Below are positions 27,395 to 36,819 of a DNA stretch of 64,000 bases, one piece after another. This DNA comes from Halalkaliarchaeum sp. AArc-CO. Lineage in GTDB: Archaea > Halobacteriota > Halobacteria > Halobacteriales > Haloferacaceae. Position 1 is the first letter of the stretch. Every line of letters starts with the position of its first letter. The position numbers were made by a program, and so were the translations under genes. The notes beneath the pieces were generated by a model. It worked only from the letters and a program-made list of their open reading frames with translations. It ran no database searches and was not told where the DNA came from. The stretch is taken from NCBI RefSeq assembly GCF_024972735.1, contig NZ_CP087723.1, forward strand, positions 1,550,001 to 1,614,000, in the 5' to 3' direction.

Positions 27395-28388
27395 CTCGTT
27401 CGCTGCCTTCGATGTTCGGATCGAGCGCGTCGCGGAACCAGTCGCCCAGCAGGTTCACGCTGATGATCGCGAGCATGATACCGACCCCCGGAAATATCGA
27501 AACCCAGGGTCTGGTACGGAGAACGTCCTGTCCCCGTTCTATCTCGTACCCCCACGAGAGGGTCGTCCCCGAGAACCCCAGATACGCGAGCGACGCCTCG
27601 AGCAAGACGATCACCGCCACCTGGATGGTCGCAAGCACGATGATCGGCGTGAGGCTGTTCGGGAGGATGTGTCTCCGCAGGATCTCCCGGTGACTCGTCC
27701 CGAAACTCCGGGCCGCCTTGACGTACTCCTGGTTGCGAAGCGACAGCGCCTCCCCGCGGGCGACGCGGGCGAACCACACCCAGATCACCAGCGCGGAGAC
27801 GATCGTGACGGTTCCGGGGATCGGTATGGTCTCGGGCATTCCCTCCGCGAGTCCTGCCATCACGATCGGATCGGGAACGTGGATCGGGGATTCGCCGAAT
27901 ACCCCGATGAGCGCCAGTGCGAGCACGAGCGCGGGAAACGCGAGCATGATGTCGGCGACGCGCATCAGTGCGTCGTCGACGCGTCCACCGTAGTAGCCCG
28001 CGACCAGTCCGATCGGTACGCCGATAAACAGCGCCATGATCGTCGCGGTGATGCCCACCAGCATCGAAACCCGGGCGCCGTAGACGAACCGGGAGTAGAC
28101 GTCCTGGCCGACGTTGTTCGTGCCGAATACGTGTTCTCTGGTCGATTCGACGGTCACGTCGGTGATTTCACCCTCCTGTGCGATTTGAGTATCGTAGCTG
28201 TGACCAAGCGGCGGATACTCCGCACCCTGCTCGTCGAAATACCCGGTCTCGGTCGGATCGTGGGTCGCGAGGATCGGTGCGAACGCCGCCATCAGAACGA
28301 TCGACACGAGCAAGAACAGCCCGATCTTCGGGAGAATGCTCTCGGTGAACGTCTGTCGGAGGTTGGATCTGACTCTTCGCGAAATCAT
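27387..28388 (-). CDS. ABC transporter permease (DppC-like)
   Basis: Membrane subunit of 333 residues with six hydrophobic helices. The N-terminal cytoplasmic stretch MISRRVRSNLRQTF is followed by TM1 and a long extracytoplasmic segment (TGYFDEQGAEYPPLGHSYD ...) before the permease core. The coupling (EAA-like) loop is ARSFGTSHREILRRHILPNS. The ATG at 28386-28388 overlaps the dppB stop by four bases; the longer reading frame upstream is a shadow of dppB. Confidence 0.9.
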   Translation of the reverse strand: MISRRVRSNLRQTFTESILPKIGLFLLVSIVLMAAFAPILATHDPTETGYFDEQGAEYPPLGHSYDTQIAQEGEITDVTVESTREHVFGTNNVGQDVYSRFVYGARVSMLVGITATIMALFIGVPIGLVAGYYGGRVDDALMRVADIMLAFPALVLALALIGVFGESPIHVPDPIVMAGLAEGMPETIPIPGTVTIVSALVIWVWFARVARGEALSLRNQEYVKAARSFGTSHREILRRHILPNSLTPIIVLATIQVAVIVLLEASLAYLGFSGTTLSWGYEIERGQDVLRTRPWVSIFPGVGIMLAIISVNLLGDWFRDALDPNIEGSERGA

Positions 28389-29461
28389 TCTTCGATCACC
28401 TGTGGGTCGAGATATGCATACAGCGCGTCGACGAGGATGTTGATCGTCACGAACGCGACGGCGATGAACACGACAATCCCCTGCATGAGCGGCCAGTCGC
28501 GCATGTCGATCGCGTCGATGAGCCGCAGCCCGAGCCCCGGCCAGTTGAACACGGTTTCGGTGATAACTGCCCCGCCGAGAAGCGTCCCCATCTGGAGGCC
28601 GAGGACAGTGATGATCGGGATCATCGTGTTGCGCAGCACGTGTTTGTACCGGATCAACACCAGCGGAAGCCCCTTCGCCTCCGTCGCGGTGACGTACGGC
28701 TTGCCGAGTTCGTCGACCATACCGCTGCGGGTGAGTCGGGTGATGAGCGCCGTGAAGTAGGTTCCGAGCGTGAGTGCCGGGAGGGTAATGTACTTCAACC
28801 ACGCACCCAGCTCGGTGAGTGATCCGGTCAGGACCACCGCCAGAACGGCGTCCGCGAAGCTCGGGCCTCGCCTGCCAGTGGGGAACTCGACCATTCCGTA
28901 CCAGATCGAGGACGGATACGGAAGGTTGACACCGAGAACCGAAATCGACGACGTCCCGAACGTCGGATACGGAATGCCGAACCAGACCCCAAACACGAGG
29001 ATCAACATGAGTCCGAGCCAGAAGTTCGGCGTACTGATCCCGAGTAGCGAAAACAGCGTCGCTCCGTAGTCCGACGGCTGGTTTCGACGGGTCGCCGAGA
29101 TGACCCCCAGCGGGATCGCGATGACGATCGCGACGACGGTCGCGGCGACCGCGAGTTCGACCGTCGCCGGCACCCGCTCTATCACCATCATCTCGACCTC
29201 GCGATTCGACTGCCAGGAGTAGCCGAAGTCGCCGGTGACGAGCCCCTGGAGGTAGTCGAAATACTGGACGTAGATCGGTTCGTCGAGTCCCTCCTCTCGT
29301 CTCACTTGCTCGACGAGTTCCTGGGTCGCCCCCTCAGCGAGCATCAGGTTCGCGGGATCACCCGGCGAGACTGCCCGAAGGCCGAACATGATCGTTACGA
29401 CCCCCCAGATGACGAACACTCCCTGGAGGAGTCGGCGAACCAGGAACTTACCGAGCGACAT
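28385..29461 (-). CDS. ABC transporter permease (DppB-like)
   Basis: Membrane subunit of 358 residues beginning GKFLVRRLLQGVFVIWGVVTIMF, the usual DppB/OppB N-terminal helix, followed by AVSPGDPANLML and the GYSWQSNREV loop. The EAA-like coupling loop is TATEAKGLPLVLIRYKHVLRN. It pairs with the DppC-like permease to form the pore. It follows the binding-protein gene after a gap of about 110 bases. Confidence 0.9.
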   Translation of the reverse strand: MSLGKFLVRRLLQGVFVIWGVVTIMFGLRAVSPGDPANLMLAEGATQELVEQVRREEGLDEPIYVQYFDYLQGLVTGDFGYSWQSNREVEMMVIERVPATVELAVAATVVAIVIAIPLGVISATRRNQPSDYGATLFSLLGISTPNFWLGLMLILVFGVWFGIPYPTFGTSSISVLGVNLPYPSSIWYGMVEFPTGRRGPSFADAVLAVVLTGSLTELGAWLKYITLPALTLGTYFTALITRLTRSGMVDELGKPYVTATEAKGLPLVLIRYKHVLRNTMIPIITVLGLQMGTLLGGAVITETVFNWPGLGLRLIDAIDMRDWPLMQGIVVFIAVAFVTINILVDALYAYLDPQVIEE

Positions 29462-29572
29462 AGGAATTCATGACGATAGTCGGTGTTGTTTACGCTTTCG
29501 TTTTCGGGAGCGTGTTTCGGAGATACCGCCCCGTTTGCCCCGACCGTATCGGAGAATCGCCCCTGTCGCAGC

Positions 29573-31237
29573 TTACGTGTCCATCTCCCAGGTGTAGATG
29601 GTTTCGTCCTCGCGGGGGTCCCACTGGATCCGCTCGTTGACGCCGTAGATGCTTTCCTGGGTGTGGAGGTAGACGAACGGCGCCTTCTCGTGGGCCAGTT
29701 CGTTGACGTACTGGAGCTGCTCACGCCGCTCGTCGGGGTCGTCGATCTGCTGGCTCTCCAGGATCGCGTCGCTAAGTTCCTCGTCGTGGAACGTCCGGTT
29801 CGGGTTGTCCGGGATCGTAAAGAAGCCCTGAACGCCGTAGTCGGTGTCGCCGGTGATGACTCCCCACCCGATCATGTAGAAGGGGATCTCCCAGGTGTCC
29901 TCGTACTCGTCGGGCTCGACGCCGGCCTGGTTCGCGTCCGAGACGACGCCGAACTCGACGATGTTCGCTTCGCAGCTGACGTTGTCGAGTCGGTCGATCT
30001 GGTCTGCAACCGTCTCCCCGATTTCGGCGTCGTTGAGATACCGGCCCTGCGGCGCGTACAGTTCGATCTCGACGTCGCCGTATCCGCTCTCCTCGACGAG
30101 GCTCTCGGCCATCCCGATGTCCTGCTCGTACGGTTCGATGTCCGGGTTGTAGCCGTTGATTCCCGGCGACACCGGCTGTCCTCGCGGTTCGCCGAACCCG
30201 GAGAGGATCGTACTGACGATCTCTTCGTTGTCGACCGCGTAGTTCATCGCCTGCCGGAACTCCTGACTGTCGAACGGCGGGACCGTGTTCTTCATCGGAC
30301 AGAAAACGGTCCGGAAGCTCGTCACGTTTCTCACGTCGGCGTCGGGTGCCTCGTTGATCGTGGAGACGTCCTCCGGGAGGATGTTTATCGTGACGTCGGC
30401 CTCGCCGGTCTCGATCGCCGCGGCACGACCGCTCGATTCGCCGTCGGCGTTGAACGTAATCCGCTCGAACGGCGGCTCCGGGCCCCAGTAGTCGTCGAAC
30501 CGCTCGACGACGACCTCGACCCCAGATTCGAACTCGACGACTTCGTAGGGACCGGTCCCGTTGAAGTCCTCGGCGTCCGCCCCCGAGATAGCGTCGTCCT
30601 CGGCCTCGTGCTGGTCGATCGCCCAGTCTTTGTTGATCGCCCGCGCGTAATTACCGAACTCGAACTCCGCGAGCCCCGGGGCGGCTCCGTAATTGATCGC
30701 CAGCGTGGTGTCGTCGACTGCTTCGGCGCCTTCGATCGATCCGAGTCCGAAGGTGCCGATCGGGCTGGGAACCCCCTTCTCGGGGTCGACAGTCCGGTTT
30801 ATCGTCCAGGCCACGTCCTCGGCCGTCAGCGGATCGCCGTTGTGGAACACCACGTCGTCACGGAGATACACGTGCGTGGTGCCGTCGCCCTGTATCTCCC
30901 ACTCATCGGCGACGCGGGGGAAGATCCCTTCGCCCGGCTCGAAGTCGAACAGCGGCTCGTAAATGTGGTCGTATACGTCGAAGTAGTCACCGGTAATGTG
31001 GTCGAGGGGGTCGATTGTATCGGGGAACTGCGAGAGCGTGATCGTGATCTCGTCGAGTTCTTCGACGGGGTCGTCGGGGTCGCCCGGATCGTCGGGGTCG
31101 CCCGGATCGTCCGGATCGTCCGGCGCGTCGTCTTCCTCTCCCACACAGCCAGCGATGGATAGAATCCCCGCGGATGCTGCGGAGGCACCGGTCATTCGAA
31201 GTATTTTCCGTCGTCGTACCGTGTTATGCTGCCGCAT
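29573..31237 (-). CDS. ABC transporter substrate-binding lipoprotein (SBP family 5)
   Basis: Extracytoplasmic receptor of the importer, 554 residues. The N-terminus has basic RRRK followed by a hydrophobic run ending SIAGC, a Tat/lipobox-like signal, so the cysteine near residue 31 is probably lipid-modified. An Asp-Pro-Gly linker (DDPDDPGDPDDPGDP; DNA repeat at 31066-31125) joins it to the family 5 domain, seen from DTIDPLDHITGDY onward, with FHNGDPLTAEDVAWTI and GRYLNDAEIGETVADQ. Such receptors bind peptides, nickel complexes, sugars or glutathione, so the ligand is open. It is the first gene of the five-gene set. Confidence 0.92.
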   Translation of the reverse strand: MRQHNTVRRRKILRMTGASAASAGILSIAGCVGEEDDAPDDPDDPGDPDDPGDPDDPVEELDEITITLSQFPDTIDPLDHITGDYFDVYDHIYEPLFDFEPGEGIFPRVADEWEIQGDGTTHVYLRDDVVFHNGDPLTAEDVAWTINRTVDPEKGVPSPIGTFGLGSIEGAEAVDDTTLAINYGAAPGLAEFEFGNYARAINKDWAIDQHEAEDDAISGADAEDFNGTGPYEVVEFESGVEVVVERFDDYWGPEPPFERITFNADGESSGRAAAIETGEADVTINILPEDVSTINEAPDADVRNVTSFRTVFCPMKNTVPPFDSQEFRQAMNYAVDNEEIVSTILSGFGEPRGQPVSPGINGYNPDIEPYEQDIGMAESLVEESGYGDVEIELYAPQGRYLNDAEIGETVADQIDRLDNVSCEANIVEFGVVSDANQAGVEPDEYEDTWEIPFYMIGWGVITGDTDYGVQGFFTIPDNPNRTFHDEELSDAILESQQIDDPDERREQLQYVNELAHEKAPFVYLHTQESIYGVNERIQWDPREDETIYTWEMDT

Positions 31238-31248
31238 AGTAGAACCTT

Positions 31249-31270
31249 CACTATCTTACACTATTTAAAT
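31249..31270 (-). promoter_or_regulatory. Promoter of the ABC importer operon
   Basis: On the minus strand ATTTAAATAG (31261-31270) forms a TATA box 24-33 bases before the binding-protein ATG. A direct repeat, ATAGTG spaced by four bases (31249-31264), overlaps the element's downstream edge and may be a regulator site. Confidence 0.55.
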
Positions 31271-31328
31271 CCACCGCGGTATGACGGGTCGATGTCGGGA
31301 AGCGCACGATCGGCAGGACAGAATCGAA

Positions 31329-31832
31329 CTACAGAAATCGGTCGTCAGCTCGCCGGCGTTCCGGGTCCTCCTCGGCTTCGTCGATCCACCCTGCCTCCGC
31401 TTCGGCGGGGACATCGAACGCGGGAACGAACGGTTTGATGTCCAACAGGGGCGTGCCGTCGAGCACGTCGACATCCCGTACCGTTAGGGTGGATCCGTCG
31501 ACGCCATCGATCCGGACTACAGACAGTCCGATCGCGTTCGGCCGCCGCGGTGCTCGAGTGGAAAACAGCCCGCGTTCCGTGGAATCGAGAAACGGTTCGA
31601 CGGTCGTCATGGCGTCCCCCTCCGAACCGTGAAAGTGATACAGGAGATAACAGTGAGAGAAGCCCTCGAGGTCGGACAGCCCGTCGGCGTACGCTTCGTC
31701 GACGGCCACGGTGCCGCGTGTTCCTCGGGACCCAGTGGGCTGGATCGGCATTCCTTCGAGCGAGTCGTACGGCGTGTTGATGACGCCGATCGGGTCGTAC
31801 TCGATACCGTTCGTCGCGTTTTCTTCCTCCAT
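31329..31832 (-). CDS. trmO: tRNA-Thr (t6A37)-methyltransferase, TrmO/TsaA family
   Basis: SAM-dependent enzyme of the UPF0066 beta-barrel family that methylates N6 of t6A37. The 167 residues include the family motifs PIGVINTPYD near the start, the GFSHCYLLYHFH strand, and ERGLFSTRAPRRPNAIGLSVVRI, the signature region that binds SAM. The C-terminus LLDIKPFVPAFD is also typical. Monocistronic. Confidence 0.9.
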   Translation of the reverse strand: MEEENATNGIEYDPIGVINTPYDSLEGMPIQPTGSRGTRGTVAVDEAYADGLSDLEGFSHCYLLYHFHGSEGDAMTTVEPFLDSTERGLFSTRAPRRPNAIGLSVVRIDGVDGSTLTVRDVDVLDGTPLLDIKPFVPAFDVPAEAEAGWIDEAEEDPERRRADDRFL

Positions 31833-31886
31833 ACTACACCTGAGGCCTCCCCGAATAAAGCGCGACCGATCCAGGAGTCGCCCTTT

Positions 31887-33083
31887 TCAAGCGATTCCCA
31901 GGAGGGAGCTGATCCCCCAGTAGACGCCGTAGCCGACAAAAAGCGAGAACACGAGCGAGCCGACCCACGCGAGGGCGGTGTACGCCATCTTCTTGTGGCT
32001 TACAGCCTCGCTTCCCACCGCGTAGCCGGTTCCCAGGATCGCACTGATAAAGATCTCGTTGAACGACATCGGGATGCCGTAGAAGATGCCGATCTGTGCG
32101 ATGACGAACGACGGGATCAATACGCCGACGGATCGTCGCGGTCCCAGCGAGGAGTAGTCCTGCGAGAGTGCCTTTATCATCCGTGCGGACACCATCCACG
32201 CGCCCAGAAGCATCCCGATTCCTCCGAAGACGAGCGTTGGCGTGATAACGTCGCCCGCGAGGAGTCCATCGAGGAGCGGCAAAAGCGGTCCGACCGCCAG
32301 GCCGACCTTGCCGCCGCCGGCCGTGAACGCCACCAGTGCCCCGAGTACGAGTAGGAACCACCGCTGGGCGGCAACCCGATCGTATGCGACGGCACGTCCG
32401 ACGACGAGCGCGAGAACCCCGGCGATCGCGACGGTGACAGCCGCCGTACCGGCGAGCGGTCCGCCCGGGATTCCGGGAGCGACGCTACTCGCAATCGAGG
32501 CCGGCTCCCCGGGTGGACCGAGCAAAAGGAACTCCATGTTGGCCACCACGACGCCGACGACGCCCGCGAGCGCGGCGAGGACGTACAGTTCCGAGGTTCG
32601 CTCGCTGCGCAACAGTTTCGTCGTCACGTAGGAGGCCGGCGCGACGAAGAACGGGGTCAAAAGCCAGTAGAGACCGATTTCGGCGTACCGATCCCACGCC
32701 GGCCCTCCACCCATTGCAAGCCCAACACCGACGACGCTGCCGGTGATAGCAAACGCCGTCGCGATAGGATACCCCTTGAACACGCCCGCCGCGATGTAGA
32801 CGGCGGCGATCGTGAGCGCCACCGTCGCAGCCAGCGGGGACAGGGTGACGTCAGTGACGAGCCCCCGTCCGACGGTCTCGGTGACGGCTGCCCCCTGTAA
32901 CACGGCGCCGGCAAACGACAACAGGCCGACGACGAATGCGGCGCGCATCGTCGTGATCGCGTTGGCCCCGACCGCCGGGGCGAACGGCGTCGCTCCGGTC
33001 GACCCCGCCCCGATCGTCCACGCCGCAAAAAAACTCGCGCCGAGAGCGACGACAACCAGCGCAATTGTTCCTGCGTCTACCAT
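31887..33083 (-). CDS. Inorganic phosphate transporter, PiT family
   Basis: Protein of 398 residues with about ten membrane helices and the inverted duplicated PiT repeats: GAGSTGATPFAPAVGANAI near residue 25 and the second copy near the C-terminus (SSLGPRRSVGVLIPSFVIAQIGIFYGIPMSFNEIFIS). PiT carriers import phosphate with cations. The typical GAND motif reads GANA, as far as I recall a known haloarchaeal variant. No PhoU-like regulator is adjacent. Confidence 0.88.
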   Translation of the reverse strand: MVDAGTIALVVVALGASFFAAWTIGAGSTGATPFAPAVGANAITTMRAAFVVGLLSFAGAVLQGAAVTETVGRGLVTDVTLSPLAATVALTIAAVYIAAGVFKGYPIATAFAITGSVVGVGLAMGGGPAWDRYAEIGLYWLLTPFFVAPASYVTTKLLRSERTSELYVLAALAGVVGVVVANMEFLLLGPPGEPASIASSVAPGIPGGPLAGTAAVTVAIAGVLALVVGRAVAYDRVAAQRWFLLVLGALVAFTAGGGKVGLAVGPLLPLLDGLLAGDVITPTLVFGGIGMLLGAWMVSARMIKALSQDYSSLGPRRSVGVLIPSFVIAQIGIFYGIPMSFNEIFISAILGTGYAVGSEAVSHKKMAYTALAWVGSLVFSLFVGYGVYWGISSLLGIA

Positions 33084-33208
33084 CGTTTGTTTCCATGTCG
33101 GTGTTGCGCCACCGTGAAAGCGGTGTCGGATCCGGCACCGTCGAGTAGGAGGCTGCCTGATCCCCGTCTGCAGGCGGTTGTGTTCGGCTTTCGAAGCCTC
33201 CCTTCAGT

Positions 33209-33796
33209 TCAGGAACTCCGTTCGAGCAGGAGCTCGAGATACGACGTTCGTATTGCGTCCTCCGGGTCCAGGCCGAGCGATTCGAGGACGTCGATCGCCC
33301 CCTCTCGAACCTCCTCGATGTCGGCCTCCACGGCCTCGCGTTCGACTTCCACGAACTCTCCGAGTCCGGACACGTCGTCGAGGGTCACAGTGTATCCGTC
33401 GACGGTGAACAACTCCCGTCGTTTCTCGACGGTCGCAGTCGGATCGAATCCCAGCACCGAGAGGATGGAATTCAGTTCGTCGCCGTCGTCGACGCCGGTT
33501 TCGCGTTCCACTCTGGTTTTCGAGACGTCGTCGACCAGCGGGCCCTTGTAGGTAAGCGTCACGTCGTCGTCATGTCGGGGGTCGCTCTCGGGTGACCTCG
33601 CGCGTTCGCAGTCGGAATCCAGGTGCCGAACCCGCCGGATTCTGAGCGCTTCGTCGGTCTCTGCGAACTCGCGGTGAGGTGCGTCGTAGTAGGTGTCCGT
33701 CTGCTCGACGTACGTTTGCCGCGACAGTTCCATCTTCTCGAGGCGGCCGCGCACGGATTCGTGCGTCGCCGGGACCTTCAGTTCGACCTCGTACAT
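33209..33796 (-). CDS. cyaB: CYTH-domain protein (class IV adenylate cyclase / thiamine triphosphatase superfamily)
   Basis: Protein of 195 residues with the defining N-terminal ExExK motif (YEVELKV), later YYDAPHREFAETDEALRIRR, a TYKGP strand and E-rich C-terminal strands (FVEVEREAVEADIEEV). The triphosphate tunnel family handles ATP, inorganic triphosphate or thiamine triphosphate. In archaea the function is mostly unproven, so the cyclase name is only a family label. Confidence 0.85.
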   Translation of the reverse strand: MYEVELKVPATHESVRGRLEKMELSRQTYVEQTDTYYDAPHREFAETDEALRIRRVRHLDSDCERARSPESDPRHDDDVTLTYKGPLVDDVSKTRVERETGVDDGDELNSILSVLGFDPTATVEKRRELFTVDGYTVTLDDVSGLGEFVEVEREAVEADIEEVREGAIDVLESLGLDPEDAIRTSYLELLLERSS

Positions 33797-33912
33797 TCGT
33801 TTCGCAGTGAGGTACGACCGGGACCGGCGTCAGTGTGTCGTTCGTCCCGGACGGACGTCGTTCGTCTCGAATCAGCGTGAGACATATAGTTCCGGCAGCG
33901 AAACGAGGACCG

Positions 33913-34266
33913 ATGAGCGCCCTCGGGCCGCCGATCGCGCTGGAACGGGTCGTCGCCAGTGTGGCGTACGAACTGCCGGAGTCGCTGTTGTTCGTCCTCG
34001 CGCTCGCAACGGTCGGAACGGCGCTGGTCTTGCTGCTCGCAGTAGGGGGCTATCTCCGGCGGAGGTCGACACCGTATCTCCTTGTCGTGATTGCGGTTGC
34101 GGCGCTTTTCGCACGGTCGATCGTCGGTTTCGGGACGCTGTACGGACACGTTCCGATGGGCACACACCATCTCCTCGAACACGGATTCGACTTCCTGATC
34201 GCCGTCTGCGTGCTGACCGCGGTGTACCTGATGGGAGCACCCGACGTCGGGAGTCGAACCGACTGA
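33913..34266 (+). CDS. Small four-helix membrane protein
   Basis: A 117-residue protein with hydrophobic segments at about 23-46, 54-72 and 88-108, a histidine cluster (PMGTHHLLEHGFDF) in the loop before the last helix, and a short polar tail. No known function. It may bind metal or haem through the histidines, but nothing else supports this. It is flanked by genes on the opposite strand. Confidence 0.68.
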   Translation: MSALGPPIALERVVASVAYELPESLLFVLALATVGTALVLLLAVGGYLRRRSTPYLLVVIAVAALFARSIVGFGTLYGHVPMGTHHLLEHGFDFLIAVCVLTAVYLMGAPDVGSRTD

Positions 34267-34277
34267 CCCGGTGACGG

Positions 34278-35102
34278 TCACAGGTTCCGTGCGATGAACG
34301 CGTCGATCTCGCGAACCAGCGACGGCCGAAAGGTCCAGAACCCCCGCCACCGTTCGGATTCCGTTTCGATTCCGACCAGGGCGGCATGCGGAGCTTCCGC
34401 TTCGCCCGCGACCCACTCGTTCGACTCCGCGTTGGAGTCGCTCGAATCGGACGGGGTGTACACGACGAACCAGGATTTTCTGAACGCCTCGGTGTAGCCC
34501 CCGTGAGCGATCAACGCCGAGTCGGTCGACGGACGCCAATCCGGTATCCCATACACGTGTGTTTGCACTTCGGAGTCGTCGAGCGTTCGGTACACCTTCC
34601 GAGTGCCACGCTCGTCTTCGATCCGGGAGAGACGCTGGAACGACGTCCTGAGTCTCCCCGCCCCCTGTCGGTACGCGCGCCGTTCGATGAACCGCGACAT
34701 GGCGATCAACAGTAGTTTCTCCTTGTTCGACTCGGGGTAGCTGCGAACAACGAACGGTACCTCTTCGAGACCCGTAAGAACCGCCGGGAGGCTCCCGTCG
34801 CTGAACCCGGCGGTTCCGGTCTTGTACAGGTCCGAGTTCACGAGTAAGATCGTCTCTTCGAGCGAGGAGAGCGGCGATGTCGCAATGACCCGGGGATCCG
34901 CCTCCGATTCGGGTTCCTCGACCAGCACGACCACGTCGCTGTCCGCGTCGGGGAGATCCCGTTCGGAGACGTTCACGGGTTGTCCCTCGAACGTCCGTTC
35001 CAGGATTCGAACGAGCGGCTCCGGCTGTGAACGATTGACGAGGAGAAGCGAGCGGCGCGGTGCGGAAAGGGAGTCGAAGAACTGCTCGAGCGAGGACCTC
35101 AT
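34278..35102 (-). CDS. DICT-domain sensory protein
   Basis: Protein of 274 residues beginning MRSSLEQFFDSLSAPRR. The sequence resembles the DICT sensor domain found in haloarchaeal light or redox signalling proteins, with an alternating hydrophobic core and LLLVNRSQPEPLVRILERTF near residue 20. No kinase or receiver domain is attached, so it would signal through a partner. The ATG at 35100-35102 was chosen because the upstream in-frame extension overlaps the 35.2 kb MFS gene's region and is not domain-like. Confidence 0.68.
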   Translation of the reverse strand: MRSSLEQFFDSLSAPRRSLLLVNRSQPEPLVRILERTFEGQPVNVSERDLPDADSDVVVLVEEPESEADPRVIATSPLSSLEETILLVNSDLYKTGTAGFSDGSLPAVLTGLEEVPFVVRSYPESNKEKLLLIAMSRFIERRAYRQGAGRLRTSFQRLSRIEDERGTRKVYRTLDDSEVQTHVYGIPDWRPSTDSALIAHGGYTEAFRKSWFVVYTPSDSSDSNAESNEWVAGEAEAPHAALVGIETESERWRGFWTFRPSLVREIDAFIARNL

Positions 35103-35196
35103 GTCTCGGTGGGGAGTGGTCAACCGGGACGCATAATTGTTGTGCACGAGGTGGAGAATTCGAGTCCCGGTCGAGTTGGGTTCGAGCGGCGGTTCG

Positions 35197-36402
35197 TCAG
35201 TTTCGGAGGAGTGCGTAGGCGACTGCGCCGCCGAGCGTAACGACGACACCGGAGCCGAGGATGAGCGTCCGGTAGCCGGCGACGGTGGTGACGAACAGCG
35301 CCTCCGCAAAGAACGTAAACGCGATCGGTCCCACCGTCTGTCCCAACCGCAGCAGGCTGGTTCGCATTCCCATCATCCCCGCACGCAGATCCGCCGAAAC
35401 GAGCGTTATCACCGTGGTGTCGATCGAGGGCATCACGATCCCGAACCCGACGCCAAAGGAGAGCAGTGCGACCCCGACCGCGATCGGCGAGGGTGCAAGC
35501 CAGACGCCCAGCAGACTCACCCCGTAGGCGACGAACCCCAGCGCGACGAGCTGGGAGGCGGAACGCCACTGCGAGATCCGTCCGAACTGGGAGGAGACGG
35601 TCGCGCTCGCGACGGCAACCATCGCCAGGATCGGACCGATCTGTCCGGACGTAAGACCGAACTCGTCGCTCAAAAGCAGTGGCAAGGCGGTGAGGATCGC
35701 GCCGTAGAAGACGCTGAACGCGACGAAGATCGCGAGGTAAATCGCCAGCGCCTCCGGGAGGAAAAGCACTGCCCAGAGCCGCGAGAGGTAGGTCCGCACG
35801 TCGGTGGCCACTCCGCTGTCCGGCTCCTCGAGCAGGAACGCTGCGAGCACGCCGACGAGAACGGCGATCCCGAAAAACAGGAACGGAACGGACCACCGGA
35901 TCGTCGCGAGCGCGCCCCCGATCAACGGGTACATCGCCGCGCCGGCACCGATCGTGCTCCCGTTGAAGCCGATCACCGCGTTCCGGCGGGGCCCCTCGTA
36001 AACGTCGCCGACGATCGTGATCGCCAGGGTGACGAGCGCGCTGGCGCCGATCCCCTGCAGGAACCGGAGCGCGATGACGGCCCGGAAGGTGTCGACGAAC
36101 GCGATTCCGGCGCCGGCGACGCCGAACAGGATCAAAAGCGGAACGAGCGTGTTCCGGCGTCCGACGCGGTCGGCGACGAGCCCCATAAACGGCGTGACGA
36201 AGATTCCCGGCAGCGTGTAGGCCGTGATGACGAGTCCGACCTGAGCGTCGGAGACACCGAACACGGGACGGAGGTCCGGCAACACCGGACTGATTAGCGA
36301 GACCCCCATCACGCCGATCAGCGAACTGGCGATAACGAAGTACAGCGTCCGGGATCGCCACGGGATCGTCGCCGAGGGGTCGGCGTTCGCGTGCTCGTTC
36401 AT
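35197..36402 (-). CDS. MFS transporter
   Basis: Protein of 401 residues with twelve predicted helices. The A-motif-like FMGLVADRVGRRNTL follows TM2, and SLISPVLPDLRPVFGVSDAQVG in the N-terminal half resembles drug/metabolite efflux MFS proteins. Its ATG directly abuts the stop of the TFIIB-like gene with no spacer, so the two are read from the same transcript. Substrate unknown. Confidence 0.86.
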   Translation of the reverse strand: MNEHANADPSATIPWRSRTLYFVIASSLIGVMGVSLISPVLPDLRPVFGVSDAQVGLVITAYTLPGIFVTPFMGLVADRVGRRNTLVPLLILFGVAGAGIAFVDTFRAVIALRFLQGIGASALVTLAITIVGDVYEGPRRNAVIGFNGSTIGAGAAMYPLIGGALATIRWSVPFLFFGIAVLVGVLAAFLLEEPDSGVATDVRTYLSRLWAVLFLPEALAIYLAIFVAFSVFYGAILTALPLLLSDEFGLTSGQIGPILAMVAVASATVSSQFGRISQWRSASQLVALGFVAYGVSLLGVWLAPSPIAVGVALLSFGVGFGIVMPSIDTTVITLVSADLRAGMMGMRTSLLRLGQTVGPIAFTFFAEALFVTTVAGYRTLILGSGVVVTLGGAVAYALLRN

Positions 36403-36714
36403 TCACCAGGTCGGCGGCTCGAAGCCGGCGTCAGCGAGCAGTTCCTTCCAGCGGGATTGGATCGACAGGCGGGCGACGCCCATGGCGTCAGCGACGGCAG
36501 CCTGGGAGCGTTCCTCGCCGGCCACGAGCGCGCCCGTGTACAAAGCCGCCGCGGCGACTGCTGGTTTCGAGCGCTCTTCGTCGGGGAGATGAGAGAGAAA
36601 CAGGTCGACTGCGGTCGAACGGGCGTCCGGGCCGACGTCGAGGTCGTCGGCAGCGCGGTCGAGTTCGGCGAGCCAGGGTTCGTTTTCGACTCGATCGCTC
36701 GCCCGGTGGTACAT
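36403..36714 (-). CDS. Single-cyclin-fold TFIIB-like protein
   Basis: A 103-residue protein made almost entirely of one cyclin-like repeat of the TFB core: helices DARSTAVDLFLSHLP, PAVAAAALYTGALV and a helix-turn-helix-like SQAAVADAMGVARLSIQSRWKELL that corresponds to the BRE-reading part of TFB. The zinc ribbon, B-reader and second cyclin repeat are missing. Such half-TFBs may act as regulators or adaptors. Co-transcribed with the adjoining MFS gene. Confidence 0.8.
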   Translation of the reverse strand: MYHRASDRVENEPWLAELDRAADDLDVGPDARSTAVDLFLSHLPDEERSKPAVAAAALYTGALVAGEERSQAAVADAMGVARLSIQSRWKELLADAGFEPPTW

Positions 36715-36819
36715 GCTCTTCGGTTACGCCGCATGACTTATAAATCCGGACGGTAGGGTGGCGTTGCGTCCGGCGAGTCCGACAGGTTCTTAGGCCGATT
36801 CATGCGTAGTAATCAGTGC

